Shown here piece after piece: positions 38,055 to 51,080 of a stretch of DNA of 64,000 nt; positions within the stretch are counted from its first letter, which is position 1, and every line of letters starts with the position of its first letter. The translations under genes and the position numbers were made by a program. Under the pieces are notes generated by a model. The model saw only the letters and a list, made by a program, of their open reading frames with translations, was not told the origin of the DNA and did not search any database. The DNA comes from Plecoglossus altivelis (lineage: Eukaryota > Chordata > Actinopteri > Osmeriformes > Plecoglossidae): assembly GCA_036571765.1 (NCBI GenBank), contig BROE01000009.1, positions 11,390,593 through 11,454,592 on the forward strand. Reading direction: 5' to 3'.

Positions 38055-39942
38055 GCCTGCCTGCGTGTGCACTTGGAGCATGTGTGAATGGAAGCCTAAA
38101 TTATCATGCTATTAAGCCAAAGGGAGATGTTGTACTCACTTGTATTGTTGATTCATTGACATTACATCTCAAATATGTACTTCACAGTGGAGTGTAAAAG
38201 TGGAACGAAACCAATGACTCCAACAGTTGGGGAGTGGATGCATATTAATGTCTGCGTATGATCTGGTACGTGATCAAACTGTATGGGTTCATTCACATAA
38301 TTTGGGGGGATATTTTGAAAAAGGATTTACTTAACAGTGAGTAGTACTGCTTCTGACTAAGCCAGTGTTAGGACAAGAAAACAACCCAGAAAATACCTGA
38401 AAATAAAACCGAACGTAACATTAGAGAGAAGGTGAAAGGTGCTTTTTCTCATACATTTTTGTCTCTTGATGCTGTCACATGGAGAGATTTGCCAAACATA
38501 GTTGAACGTGCAAAAGGATGTAAAATCTGGAAAATCTCATTTTAACATCTGAAAGGAGGGGGGTAACGATAAAAAAAACAAAGCTAGAGATGGTAAGATG
38601 AGAGAGATAAAACCTACCAATATAAAGGAAGGGGGGGGGGGTTGCATAACAGTCTGAGAACAAGAAGGAAGGCCATCTAGCTGCCCTGCTGTATTATTCA
38701 GTCTGGCTTAGAGGAAAAAGGCCGACTGTTGTGTGCTATGGTGTGAAGTTGCCGAGAGATATTCAGTCAAAAAGATAACCTTTTTGTAAAGACAAGCAAC
38801 CGTTTTTTCATGATTTCAGAAAATAATGTCTGAAATGCTTCCCAGATTTAAGACTCGAAAAGGTGTATTGTCTGCTCTTTGTGGTGGGGAAAGGGAGGGA
38901 TTCTTTTTTCCAGTTCCCTTAAAACATTGTAAAGCACAAATGACTTCCTGTCATAGTTACGGCCATGTCCTCATGTCTCCAGTCGTCTTTTGTGTTGTCC
39001 CTGTTTTCCCTTCCCTATAGTCTTCCCTATCGATGTCCTTCTGTGTGTTTGTGGTTTTGTGGCATGAGCGTCTGTTCCTCTCTCTCGCCTGGCTCCCAGC
39101 TCCCCCAACACACCTGCTCCTTGGCTGCAACCAACTCACCTACCTTCCGTCAACTCATCTACCCAACACCAAAAGAACACGGCTTTGGTTCCTGGACCTC
39201 ACCAGATTGTAGCTTTTACCACCGCAGAAGTTGTCAATCATAACCAACAATATTGTTTATGCTGTAGAAGTCCAATGTTCCATGTACTTTCCAGAATTTC
39301 ACTAGAGTCTGTTTTGTTATGGGTTAAATATTGGCCAAACAACCAAGATGAATTCCCCTACGGTTTAAAGGAAGATTGGAAATTGAACAGTGAATTAACA
39401 TGAACCAAAGAATGCCAATGATGATTAAATTGACAATGGGTTGAATCACAGCAAAACTGGTCAAAGTAAGGTTCAAACGAAATATACATTGAATTGAATC
39501 AATTACAAGGCAAACATGTTACAAACTGAAAGTTTAAGCTTACCTATGGTACCATGATTATTGTAACTCAGAGGTAGAAAGCAAGATGTGAGAGTGTACA
39601 CATTTATTGCGTGTATATAGTCAGAATATTTCTGCTTCATGGCAAACCCATATGATAAAGGCAGATGAGCAGAGAGGGAAAGTGTGTCCGTGCTGCCATG
39701 TGTGACGTAGCCCACTGCCAAAAGCAAATGATGGCTACAGCGTTCGCAATGGGATGGTATGGAAATCTAATTTCTATATGAAACAACTAACAAAATAGGG
39801 AGCCAGTCTTGCCAGCTGGGATTTGTCATGGCGGTTGGCAATGTAAAACTTCAAACACATTTCACATAATAAATGCAAGAGGCCTGACCAAACACCCTCA
39901 ATGCAATATTTGTTTGTTTGGCAGGGCTGACTCGACTCCTCC

Positions 39943-39972
39943 CCCCCCCCTCCCCCTCCCCACACACACACA
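39943..39972. repeat. C-rich plus CA low-complexity tract
   Basis: Ten Cs, TCCCCCTCCCC and then ACACACACACA lie in a row. This is simple sequence; the overlapping minus-strand frame with a GGGGGGEE-like run comes from it. Confidence 0.8.
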
Positions 39973-42332
39973 GTTTGAAAGTAAACTGCATACACAGCTT
40001 ATTGTTGATGAGTTAATCAAATATGGGAATTAAGCCTTGAGACTTTCTCAGCTTCCTTTCTTTCTCTGTTTGCTGAATCAGCAAGTCTGAGGGGCTGCTA
40101 TCAGTTCTTTGGGGATGGACATGACAACTGACTTAAACCTTAGTCATAGGCAAAAACAGCTTGGCATTCATTTAGTTGGTTGCTGGCAGACTGAGGCCAT
40201 TTAAATTGTGGCAAACAAGCACTGTCCTCAGAGCAGAATGTGTGGCCAAAGGAAAAGCAAAATGGATATTTGGGAAAGTCTTGCTCCTCCCTTTCAAATA
40301 CGCCAGGGTAGGAAAGACGATGGTTCCTGGCTGCCATCCCAGATCCTGCCTTCCAGGGCTCCGGACAGCGCATCAGTCTCACTCCACTGGTCCTGGGTCT
40401 GATAGCTGGAGGTCAGCTCCGGCAAGGACTAAATGGGGAAATGGAGGATCCTTGTAGGCAGGCCAAGGATGTATGAACTGTTCTGACACTCCTTTGGAGC
40501 CACTAGCTTCCATACAAAGGAAGGGGGACCAGACTAAGAGGAGTAGCCTTATGCAGCCAAATGGAGCCTTAGGTAGAGGCTATGATTGCACACAACAAGT
40601 CAAATGTAATACTGAATGTAAACTTCAGAACTTGTTACTAAAACCAATTTGGACATGAAAACGTCCATGCACTGTATCCAACAGTGACATTTTCTTCTGA
40701 GAGCTGAACTGAAATGAAAGCTCCGGAGGAGGGACCAAGTACAAGATGCCTCCTGAATAACTAGCTGCTGTATTCTGTTAGTCTCTCTGCATGTCCACAT
40801 GGGTGTCGTGATCATCACATCAGTATAATTCGGAAACATTGGGATTGTACAATTGCTTGGCCTATTTATGTTATAGTGCAACCTTGCTACAAATGCAGTT
40901 ACATTAATTAATGTACTTCCAAACATTATTATTTAAGTACAAAGGAAATGATGGTTAAATATGGAGCATCTGTGTAATGTTGATTCACATTGATTATGAA
41001 CAAGGTCACACAGTGTTTTTTGCTTATTCAATAACTCTTACCCAGATGTTCCTTATAAAAATAGTAGCAATAAACATGTCTCAAAAGAGCTCAATACAAA
41101 AGGTTTTGTATGTTGTGTGAATAATGTTATTGTCTAACTGTACATTTGCTAGCAAAATTATCAATCATGCTGAAGTATGTATCTTTTTCAAGTGTAGTAT
41201 GTTTAGGATACAACCTTGTTAGCCCTTATGAGTACAGCCGTCAAATACCATCACTGTGGCAATGGGTACAACACGTAATGTATGATGAATTACATAAGAT
41301 GTTCAGATGAACATGGAAAAATAGTAATGGAGAAAAAATCTGATTAGGCTGGACAGATTTGGTCTGAGATGGATGCAACAGTACAATTGCACAGAGATAT
41401 TCGGAGGGCAGCGTAATCGATGCTGTGATGTCAATATTTTATTGTGGAGGGCTTTACAAACTGCAAGAGAATCAGGATAAGGTAACAATATAAACCAGTC
41501 TGTAAATACCTGTTTGTGTGTAGGTGTGGTTGTAATAAGATATTTTGAGACATTACAAGTAACCACTTGTCACTATATTCATTTATATCATAAATGAGCA
41601 AAAGTTGTATAACAAAAATACAATTTAATAGAAATGGGCTACTCTGTAAAAATAAACATGTACAATGTTTAGTTGCACACTTTTATTTATATCTGAAATC
41701 TTTGACTGGAATATTGTACAACACGCCCTTTAGATAACAACACTTTTGACACAGATTATAGTTTTTTGCCCAACTGGTAATGTACACAAAACCCTGTCCC
41801 TAGAGACCAATGAAGCATATGTCTAAATCTGTCATGCTTCCACAGTGTGCTAGAATGTGCTGATGTACACCATCACTACGCTGGTGACTTCATGTTGAAG
41901 CTACATCAAACCCATTTTATGAAACTACAATGTTTTGCACTACAGCAAATCTACCATGAAGGTTTATGAGGTAAATCAAGCAATTCAGTCTCCTTCAGAG
42001 TAATTATCTTCTCTTTTTTTCCCTTTAACAATGACGTTTATTTTGGATGCTATGGGAAATTGCAATATGGCTATGCAAGTGATGTTCTCTGATTCCTAAC
42101 AAGTTTGGTTTTGCACATGATCGAACAGTGGAGATTGAACCAGATTGAACTTGTGTATGTTGTGTTTGCTTGTGTTTGTGTGTCTGAGAATACGTGTGTG
42201 TGTCAGAGAGTAAAGAATCAGAGAACATTTGAGATTGTATGAGACAGAAAAAATACTGTGTCCCTTCTTTGCTGAATGGGTACACTGATGAAGAAGCTGT
42301 GTGGGTGGAGGCCATGCCAAAGCAAGATGCAA

Positions 42333-42378
42333 GAAAGAGAGACAACATGTGAGAAAGAGAGACAAGATGTGAAAAAGA
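42333..42378. repeat. 20-bp purine-rich tandem duplication
   Basis: GAAAGAGAGACAACATGTGA (42333-42352) is followed by GAAAGAGAGACAAGATGTGA (42353-42372) and a partial AAAAGAGAGA. It sits in a GA-rich stretch that continues to about 42425. Confidence 0.85.
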
Positions 42379-44788
42379 GAGAGACAGACAAAGAAACAGT
42401 AAAAGAGAGTGAAATATAGAGAAACTGATGACTTGAGTTGAAAATATTAATAGTTTTGGTTTGGTTCTTAGCTTCAGATCTGAAAGAGTTTAAATGCTTC
42501 CTAAATCCTTAACTGCTTTAGTGTTTGAGATAACCGCATGTTAGGGTATAATAAATTGTGTTAATTTAGTTCACTTTGAAACATAAAAAATTATAAAAAG
42601 GGAAAAAAAACAATTGATGAAAGAATACTTTTAAGCAGGGATACCTTACCTGCACGTGACTGGGATTTCTGCTTCCTCCAAGGCATACCTGACTGTGTTC
42701 TGTCCTGTTGACACGACCCTGTGTTGTGCTGTGAGATTCCCATTACACACAAAGTACGATGCACTGTAGTTGGATAACACGCATCCTGGACACACACACA
42801 CTTTCCCACTCATGTAAAACCATTACAGTGCTTCCCACATTCTTTCAATTCCCTCCAGCAGTTAGGTATTGTAAACTCACACACACACACAGACACACAA
42901 ACCTATTACCATGACAGAACCACTGCAGTGCCATCTCCCAGAAGACATGGTATCCTTGTTTCTCCATGTCTCTTTCATTGGCTTCTCCCTGCTTTTTCCT
43001 CCTTCCCCTCTATGTTGCTTAGTCCTGACTGTGACTCTTATCGTGTCGACATCCACAGGACAACCTAGAAGTACTTTGAAAAAGAGGGCTACCATAGCAG
43101 CTCACTGCCTATCAGCTTGGCACTAAAAACTAATGCCAAAGCACTAGGGTGCTGGAAAAAGCCATGATGGTGAAAGAAATCTGTTTATATTTACTAATGT
43201 GGTTAATGGATTTCTAGTGACAGGACTAGACACATTATCTCAATGGCTGTCTTATGGGGTGTTTGGCTCAACATATCAAGGAAAGAGAAAAGTAAATTCA
43301 GGCTGATGTTTGTGGAGTTGTATATGTGGCTCAACCGCAGATTAATTGATCTGCTGTAATGCGATGGATTATTTCAAATATTTTCATATAAACAAGTACA
43401 CACACACACGTGGCATAATTTCTTGTGAATGGTTGAAGACACTAGTAATTAAAAACCCTTTTTAAAAGATGTTCAGCATTTCAGTGTTTGGTTTTGGTAT
43501 TCCGACAAAAGACAAGGAAACAGGTAAATAATCAGTTTCCCGTCTGGTTTTGCCTGTCTGATGTTCACAGGTAGATTACTTTCATTTCAAATATATGATA
43601 TGATACATTCATATTTTTACCCAGAGAGAGGAAGTGTGGAAATGGCTAGGTTGGTGCTGGCTCGGAGGACTGATATTGTGTGGGCGGATGACTACCACTG
43701 ACTACAAATGAGAGTGTGAATGTGCACTCTAATCTGTCACACATGTAACAGCCTTGTCTCTGGGGTGCATCTGGACACACAAAACAGTGAGTAGTGAGTC
43801 TTACACAGCAGCGCACACACAGACCTGCCTGCCTGCGCACACGCATGAAAGAAAGAAACCACACTGAAAATGGTGTTGCATGAAGCCTGACATTCACAGG
43901 TTGCCAAGGTCTGGGGAGACTATACATAAAAGCAAGATAAAACACGTGCACACAAAAGAAGGCTTCCCTCCTTACTTATGACGTTTCCAGAACCCAAGCC
44001 TACACCAAAGATAATGGATGCATATCATGAATCACACAGTTGAAAACTGATGCAGGCACAGCAGTGAGATGCATTACATACTCCTAAACAATTGAGTAGC
44101 CTGCATCCTGTGTCTTTCGCATTCAGATGGGATCTATGTTTAGAGATAGAAAGACACTCTCAAGTATCACCTCAACATCTGTCTTTGATCCAGTGATTTT
44201 CCCCCAAATGTTTCTGACAAAGTTTATTTTTGTGGCAGATGCTTTTGGAGTGCTAAGAGACATGAGTCAGGGGGTCCAGGTGTCTTGGGGACCACTGGTA
44301 GACCACGTTTTCCCAGTCTAATCCAAGCCTTGATTGGGTCATGCAGCAGGACAAGCCAAACCCTACATTTGTCTTAGTTGTCATCAACGCACAGGGAAGA
44401 AAACCGGATTAAGTTTGTTCAGTCAGTGTTGCGATATGCCTTCCTGGCCTACCAGCATGCATGGCTGAACAGATACACGTACACGCACACTGCCTCACCT
44501 CAACAATCTGCAGTGATGCATAAACGTCACAAATTTAGCAATCAAGAAAGGTTTGAGTTGTGCAGTGTAGCAACTGACTGTCTCTATTGAGCTCGTTATT
44601 TGTCTTGCTGTGCCTTCCCAGGTCAATTCCCACCTCTTGGGACAACTTGGATTGCATGAGGTCATCTTCGTAGCTGTTGTAAAATACATTCAACTTGACA
44701 GGATTTTGTCAACAAGTAGTCTCACCATTGCTACATGCAGACATCACTTGAAAGCCCAGCAACAGTCAAGAACAGGAGTCTTACTCAC

Positions 44789-44996
44789 CCAGTGATACGT
44801 GGAAGGGTATCAGTGGAGAGGAGGGCCAGTGGAGGTTTGTCCCTCTCGATGAGCCACACAGTGTAGCGCCCACTCTGACGAGGGTGGAGGAACACAGCCA
44901 GGTCGAGGCCACAGGGGCCCCGTGCATCACCCCACAGCCAAGGACTCAGCACCCAGGGGCCCCCATAAGCAGAGCCATTCACCCACAGGAATTGAC
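44789..44996 (-). CDS. alk: Internal exon of an ALK/LTK-family receptor tyrosine kinase (second half of MAM domain 1)
   Basis: This 208-bp exon encodes 68 whole codons plus two bases at each end. On the minus strand it follows an acceptor reading TTTTCTCTGTTGCAG and ends at a strong donor, GG|GTGAGT. The peptide opens with QFLWVNGSAY and contains WVLSPWLWG, GPCGLDLAVF, QSGRYTVWLIERD and LSTDTLPRIT. This follows the human ALK pattern I recall: FLLLN, then ILSPWM, then a Cys in a beta strand, QPSGRY, and a final PTP. ALK is a cell-surface tyrosine kinase whose ligands are the ALKAL (FAM150) cytokines. In teleosts the ALK/LTK pair acts in the nervous system and in iridophore development. The MAM fold lies in the extracellular region. 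NGS is a potential N-glycosylation site. The exon ends two bases into a Gly codon, which the exon at 5532-5677 completes. Assignment to alk rather than ltk rests mainly on the very large introns and is less certain than the family. Confidence 0.85.
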
Positions 44997-47900
44997 CTGC
45001 AACAGAGAAAAGAAAAGCAATTAAGTCAATGTGATCAGCTTTCTCTTGCTCTTTATGACACCTAACATCCCTGTTGGGTGTCACACTTAGGCATAGTTCC
45101 TGTTCATGGTGCACACAACTTTGTGGGTAGTGAATCCTGATTAGCCCAAGAAAGTTTCATTCAACCTACTCGTACACCTGGTACTGCTGATCTTCTGCTG
45201 ATCTTCCTGTCACATAACGGATTCGTTACAACAACTTTACAACTTTTTCAGGTTTTAAGATTTGTCCTTACATCTCGAATAGACTCTATGAGGTTACTGA
45301 ATTAAAAAATAAAGTTATCTGTAAACATGGTCAAAGAAAATCAACAAAGACGGTTTTGAGTGAGACAACTCTTATTTCAATGCACGGAAACAGGCCAAAG
45401 AAATAAAACTGCAAGGAAGAAAAAACTCAGTAGAAAGCGCAAGGGCAATGACATCCTGTTGTAGTGTTTTTCATTATAGTGTGAAGAAATCCAACAAGGA
45501 TTTAATATGACATTGTTTGTTTATGTGCTGCCGAGGTGATGATGAAGCAAGAAACTTCCTCTGCTCCTGGTTTCATAGATCTGATAAAGATGTCAAGAAT
45601 TTATTACTTTTGTTTTCACAATATGAGTTGTTGTTTTTTTTTCTCTTTTTTCAAGGGATCATTTAAGACTTAAAGCTTCTTCATTATGTAACGCATCAAA
45701 CTACTTCTCTAACAAGCACGTCACTCTGTATGCTCTCTTCCAAACAGGGAAACTACCTGTATATTGCTTTGAATTAAATAATCTGCTATATGATTACATG
45801 TCATGCAAATCCTGTTATTATCAAGAATATTATTACTCTCAATTTACTGCTATCCTAATAAAGCGTGGAAAGGGGGCCTCCAAAGCAGCCGTGGGACATT
45901 GCATATTAAATCAAAAGATCTATTAATGCAGACGTAACAGGCTTGATCTTCAGACTGACACACAAGATATTCCAGGATTTACAGTTGGTTGCAATTGATT
46001 TGCCTGAATAAGTCATACACAGATCAAATGAAATGTGTTTATCAATAGATATTAATGTCCTAAAGGTGCTATAGTCTGAGCTAAAGCGATTCAGCCAGCT
46101 GGGCTTGACACAGACAAAGCTGAGCCATATATACAACCTCTGTCCTGCACTATTGTCTCCTGTGATCCTTCCGGGAAGGAAGTACACAAAATTCACTTCA
46201 AGATTCAGGATTATGAATAATCGTCCTAGAATGCCTCCTATTATAGGAAAGGTCGATTCATTCACCGCAATCACACCAGAACTGCCTCAGAAAGATGTGA
46301 AATACCAGACGTGTTGCCCATTAGATGGCTACGTAACCCATGAGCGGCAACTCAGTCACACACCAAGGGTGACAGTCATTCTGACAGGTGCTTTCGACAA
46401 ATTCACAAAGTTCGTTGATACAGTAAGATCACACCGTTTAACTTCTCCTATCCCTTCAACTTCCTGCCTCACTACTTACTATGAAAAGTCCAACTGAGAA
46501 CAAAATATGTTATACATATTCAGTATTTGCTACATTCATCAGAGGCATTCAATCATAATCCTCTGCAATTGTAACACAGTCACTTTCCTGCAACTTTTCA
46601 AGAAAGCTTTTTCGCCTCCATTCGCCTTTCCCAAAGGTGTTTCTAGCTCCCAGAAGCCCACGAGACACAACACTGAATTTGGAGGTCTTCTTTGCAGGGA
46701 CCGCTATTCCAGTTAAGCCTCATTTAGGTACTCACTCCCTCTCGTGTGGTCTATACTGCACAGAAACACCCGACAATTTGGCAGGGAGATGCTGAAAAGG
46801 CTTCCGAAAGGTTTCAAGGCTTTGCTTTCCCACACTCTTTCTCTACAAGCAGAAGGGATTTGATACAAAGCTTTCAAACGAAGCTCCCCCCAAAAAAGTT
46901 CTAAAACCAAAGAGAAACTCTATTGTTCGGTGTTCTCCTTTGTGCAGAGATGCAGAAATACCTGCACTCTACAATTATCGGCAGGTCACAGATTTGACAG
47001 TAGAACTACAAAGTCTACACCAGAATTTCATTAGTGAATTTCTCCCTTGATCCTTGTGGCAAAGCACTTGACATTGGCATACAATCAGCTATTTTGGATA
47101 ATAGCATTCCACCCCTAAGCCTTACATCAGAACAGCTTTTTCCGCTCATTTCAAACTCGCAATGGTTGAACAGATTTGATTGTGCAGAGGGAATAAGGAC
47201 AACTTATGTAGTTAATTAAAGTATTTTTTATTAAGCGGTTGGAAAGTATTTATGTAGCACAAAAGCATCTTTCACTCACATGCCTTTGTATTGCTCTAAA
47301 TGCAGCTTTGTTCCATAACACACATTGTACAGATTTGATTTTAAAAGATGTCTGATTTAATCATAGACAGGGCAAATTACCTCAAAATAATTAACATAGT
47401 TCCTACACCACCACATCAAAAAGTTTTTTTTTTCTAGCTGCTATACTTTTCTCAGATAAAGACTCACATATTTAGTCAAACGCTTACCTTCAAACATAGA
47501 CCAGTTAGTTTTTGACTGTGTGTACCATCTCATCCTAATTTAACATACAAACACTTTTAAGTCTATGCACTCTGCCACATTTAATACAACATACTCTTCG
47601 AAGAGCATTTTTCCAGTTAGCATGGCTACTGTAGTAAACATTTCCACAGATTTCTCAACGCAAATTCAACAGATTCCATCAACTAAAGCTGTTGTTGACA
47701 GCATACCAAATCAGTCCAACTGTTGGAGTCCATGGCATTATAGCAAACCATAATCCCAGTTAAAGGCTACTGGAGAAGAAGAAACAATCTTGGCCTAAAT
47801 GTATTCACCCCAATCCTCTTACAAGAGACAATGCAGTCCCCACAGAATGAGCAGGGTTTTATTCGTGACTTCAGACATTTCTGAAGTTGCAGATTACTGT

Positions 47901-48849
47901 ACATTATCAGCATGCACTAAATCTCTTTACGAGACCTCCAAAAGCTTTATGAACACTGAAAGCAACACCAATGACTCCAAATCTCAGTGACATGCTATTG
48001 ACACAAGGCTGTGACATACAGTCGTTCGCTGGTTTTCTTTTGTGATCCTCATGTTCTTGCACTGGACAAAAGACAGTAGCAAAGACAAAGGCCCTGGATT
48101 AGGATCCCTTCATTTAGTCTAGGAAGCATAATATAACTTCCCCAAACCAGCCCTTATTTTACAACTGCCATAACTGCTGGAAGCTGCGGTGGAATAAACC
48201 TTCAGTTTACACCAAATGTGGGCGCAATGTATTGGAAGACCCACAAGTGAATGTCCCAGGGAATTCACCTAAATCGTGCCATATTAATTTGTCTATCTTT
48301 CCTCCTGTTGCGCTCTTAATTTGGCAACGATATTGCATTAACTGAAAAGCCCCCTGCCAGTCATGCTAATTTGGCTATGGCGTAGCACATCCTGTTATTC
48401 AGAATCACTCAGCCGAATGAGGAGCACCTGTTTGTTTGATTTGGTCTGTATTTGAGTTTCTATGACTGACAGCTGGGAGCTTTGATCAGCCTCAAGCCTT
48501 GTGGAGCAGAGACAAAAGCCACGTCTACAGCAACAAAGTGCTACGGAGCTGAAGTGAGGGCATTGGGGCTGCGAAGAGCCGACAGCCCTGCCAACACAGA
48601 GAAGTCACCCTGCCTGACTCTCCATCTGTTGGGTCAGATATCTGTGATCATCACAAGAAGAGGTATGGTGGCAGGAAGATGGAAATATATCTCTGCTGAT
48701 AGTGTTTCACCTGAACTGGAGATTGGACTATATTTGCTTTGCACAACTGATCACAGAGTTTTACCACTTTTATTTGAAGCATTTACTCCATGGTATATTT
48801 GAAAGTTGCTTTTATCAGAGTGTAAAACTGGTTTTGAATTTTGTAACCC

Positions 48850-49275
48850 TGTAAATTGCGAGATGGGGTCTCCATTGATGTGATTGACTTGTTTGTTCAG
48901 CACATTCCACAGATGCTCAACTGAATGGAGATCAAGGGAAGGCCAAGTCAACACCTTGAACCATCTATTTTGCGTTGTAGCAGGGTGCATTAGCCGGCTG
49001 AAAAATGCCACAGCCATACAGGAACACAATCTCCTTGAAGGGTTGTACATGGTCAGCAGCAATACTTTGAACCGCAGGGCCCAAGGCTTCCTAGAAGAAT
49101 CTTGTTCAAAGTATCATACTGCTTCAACTGGCTTGTCTTCTTCCCATAGTAAAACCTGGTCCTTTGTGTTCCTTAGGTAAACAAAACACACACATCCACG
49201 TGTTGCAAAATGAAATGTGATTCAGTCCAGGCCACATTCTTCCATTGCTTCATGGTCCAGTTCTGATAGTTCTGA
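48850..49275 (-). pseudogene. Decayed Tc1-like transposase fragment
   Basis: Read on the minus strand, 49265-49160 gives QNWTMKQWKNVAW-T-ESHF and HVDV, matching the fish Tc1 pattern (N)WTxEQWKxVxWTDESRF...HHVDGRVRV. The codon for the first catalytic Asp (TDES) is absent, leaving T-ES. About 200 bp further on, one frame reads GIFQPANAPCYNAK, matching FQQDNAPCH with the second catalytic Asp replaced by Ala. After a frameshift, VLTWPSLDLHSVEHLWNVL (about 48957-48898) matches LxWPxxSPDLNPIEHLWDVL and retains the final Glu. In the intact enzyme the DDE triad cuts and joins transposon ends. Here two of three residues are lost and frames are broken, so it is a dead copy. Terminal inverted repeats were not identified. 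Confidence 0.85.
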
Positions 49276-51030
49276 TCACCTGTGGGGATGGGCAGTGTGA
49301 ATGGTATAGGCCATGATAATCAGTTGTCATAATTCTATCCCTAATGGATAGCACATGCATACATGTGTATGTGTATCCTTTAATTACGCACACATCGAGT
49401 AATTTGTGTCTGTAGGGAGTGGGATGTTACAGTGTGATGATTGCATGAGACACATGCATATGCAGCACCCAGATGCAACACTCACATACAGGTAAACATC
49501 AACACATGCATGTTTACCCATAAGCATACACACACACACACGTTCAGCAGTGTAATTCAAAAATCATAGGGTGTTAAAAATGTATTGCTAGCTGCTGTAC
49601 TGGGAGCCAAATGATAGTCTCTTGTTTGTTATAATTTTCTCCACTGAATAAGGCAGGCCATTCCCAGGACAATGGCCCTGAATCCCATTATAAAGACACC
49701 AGAGTTGTTTCCATACATTCAAATTTCAAGCCTTTCTTGGAAAAGTATGTTTTGGAACAGCTAATTTGTGAATCTCAGTGCAATACTTTCAGGTAATGAG
49801 CATTGATTTCACTCTGACCCTCTATTATTCATTGAGTGGAATTTTAATAATTTACACTATCTCTGATTCTTGGGGACAAAAGTAGGTGTCAGAACTCAGT
49901 CATATACAAACTACTGTCCATGTTTAACATAGGTAAAACTCTGACCTTAAATAGGTCAAATATTTAGTTATTTACCTCAAGAGTACATAACATTTCAACA
50001 TGTCACAATACGCCCTGATCCATAATCTATGACAACAACAAAGACGCATTGAACAGCAACACACATTTTTGTCAGTCAGTGTCACACCCATCACAATGCC
50101 AGTGTCACTTTGTGAAAAATTCTCATTAAAGGAGACATACACTTCCAAAAAAGCCCTTATATAGAAGATGACCTACAAAATCATAAGGTCTCAAAAAGTG
50201 TTGTTGCATATGGCCTTGCGTCTTGCATTCGTACCGCTCCGTATTGAGAATACTTTTCTATTATCTTCATTCATACCAGGACGTTCAGACAGAGAGGGCA
50301 TGCATGGCTGTGTGAGTAGTAGGGGTGTGGAAGGTGAGAGGGACTATTAGCACGTGTATCGCTGCCAAGAAAAGTCAACAGGAAGTCAACCGAGCGAGTC
50401 CTTAGCATAGATTTGAAAAGGGTAGGGCGGCAGCAGGGGCATTAGCCTGAGGGCTGGCCAATGTGATTTAGAGACTTACTTGATCGCTCCTGCTGATGGA
50501 GATGCTGTTAATGTCCTTAAAGATACCACAGGCTGTTGACTGATTTCATGCTGCCTTTAGGTCACCATGTGTGAGTTGGCGGTAAGCAACAAACACAAAG
50601 TCAAGTCCTTTTCGCGTCTATCAACAATACTTCAGCAGTGGTGGGTATTAAAACTGTGAGGTCCCAAAAGCAGCTGCTGTTTCTTTGAACTGTGCATTTA
50701 TGCCACAACAAAATAGCATAGGTCATTCTAAAGGGGGAGGGAGGTTGAGATGAAGTGAGAAGGGGCACTGCAAGGCATGCACCACATCACAGAGCTATAA
50801 TGGGTGGAGGAGTTGTAGATGTGTGTGTCACTGTGGCAGCAGCCAGTGGGCCTCAGATTTCACACCAGCAGGGGAGGGTAGAGGGTACATAGAAATAGGA
50901 CACAAGTACCTTTGCAGCTGAGACGAATAAGCGACAAATCCATAAATTAGTGCAGTCCAAGGAAGTGTTTTGGCTGTATTCATGTCTGTGAATGTTTGTC
51001 TTGTGTTATGTTTGTGTATGTCTACATGTC

Positions 51031-51080
51031 TGTGTGTGTGTGTGTGTGTACGTGTGTGTGTGTGTGCACGTGTGTGTGTG
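51031..51080. repeat. (GT)n microsatellite, interrupted
   Basis: TG repeats run for about 50 bp with ACG and CACG interruptions. The HTRTHTH-rich frame on the minus strand (50828-51112) is a by-product. Confidence 0.9.

Larger units (their letters stand above)
5678..44788 (-). other. Giant intron (about 39.1 kb) between two MAM-encoding exons
   Basis: It is bounded on the minus strand by GTGAGT at 44788 and TTGGCAG ending at 5678. The codon phases on either side match (two bases plus one base of a Gly codon). Unique AT-rich sequence dominates. Recognisable insertions are listed separately (16 kb, 17.7 kb, 19.1 kb, 31.2 kb and 35.4-36.1 kb). Between them, 6.0-7.4 kb, 8.0-15.8 kb, 20.3-31.2 kb, 31.3-35.3 kb, 36.2-37.6 kb and 40-44.7 kb hold only scattered short open frames on both strands, pyrimidine-rich tracts (6264-6322, 14282-14470) and microsatellites. 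I see no nested gene with exon structure, no tRNA gene and no rRNA. Some GC-richer islands (12.3-12.5 kb, 25.9-26.6 kb, 33.9-34.3 kb) could be conserved noncoding DNA, but this cannot be judged from one sequence. Confidence 0.75.

Noticed and set aside
44785..45114. 109-codon frame starting with an ATG at 45114, suggesting a small MAM-like secreted protein
   Set aside because: The part before QFLWVNG is the intron upstream of the TCTGTTGCAG acceptor. Only 44789-44996 is coding.
48751..49180. Opposed long frames of about 100 codons each, considered as a host gene
   Set aside because: The minus-strand frame contains EHLWNVL and other Tc1 transposase residues with broken frames; the plus-strand frame is its shadow.
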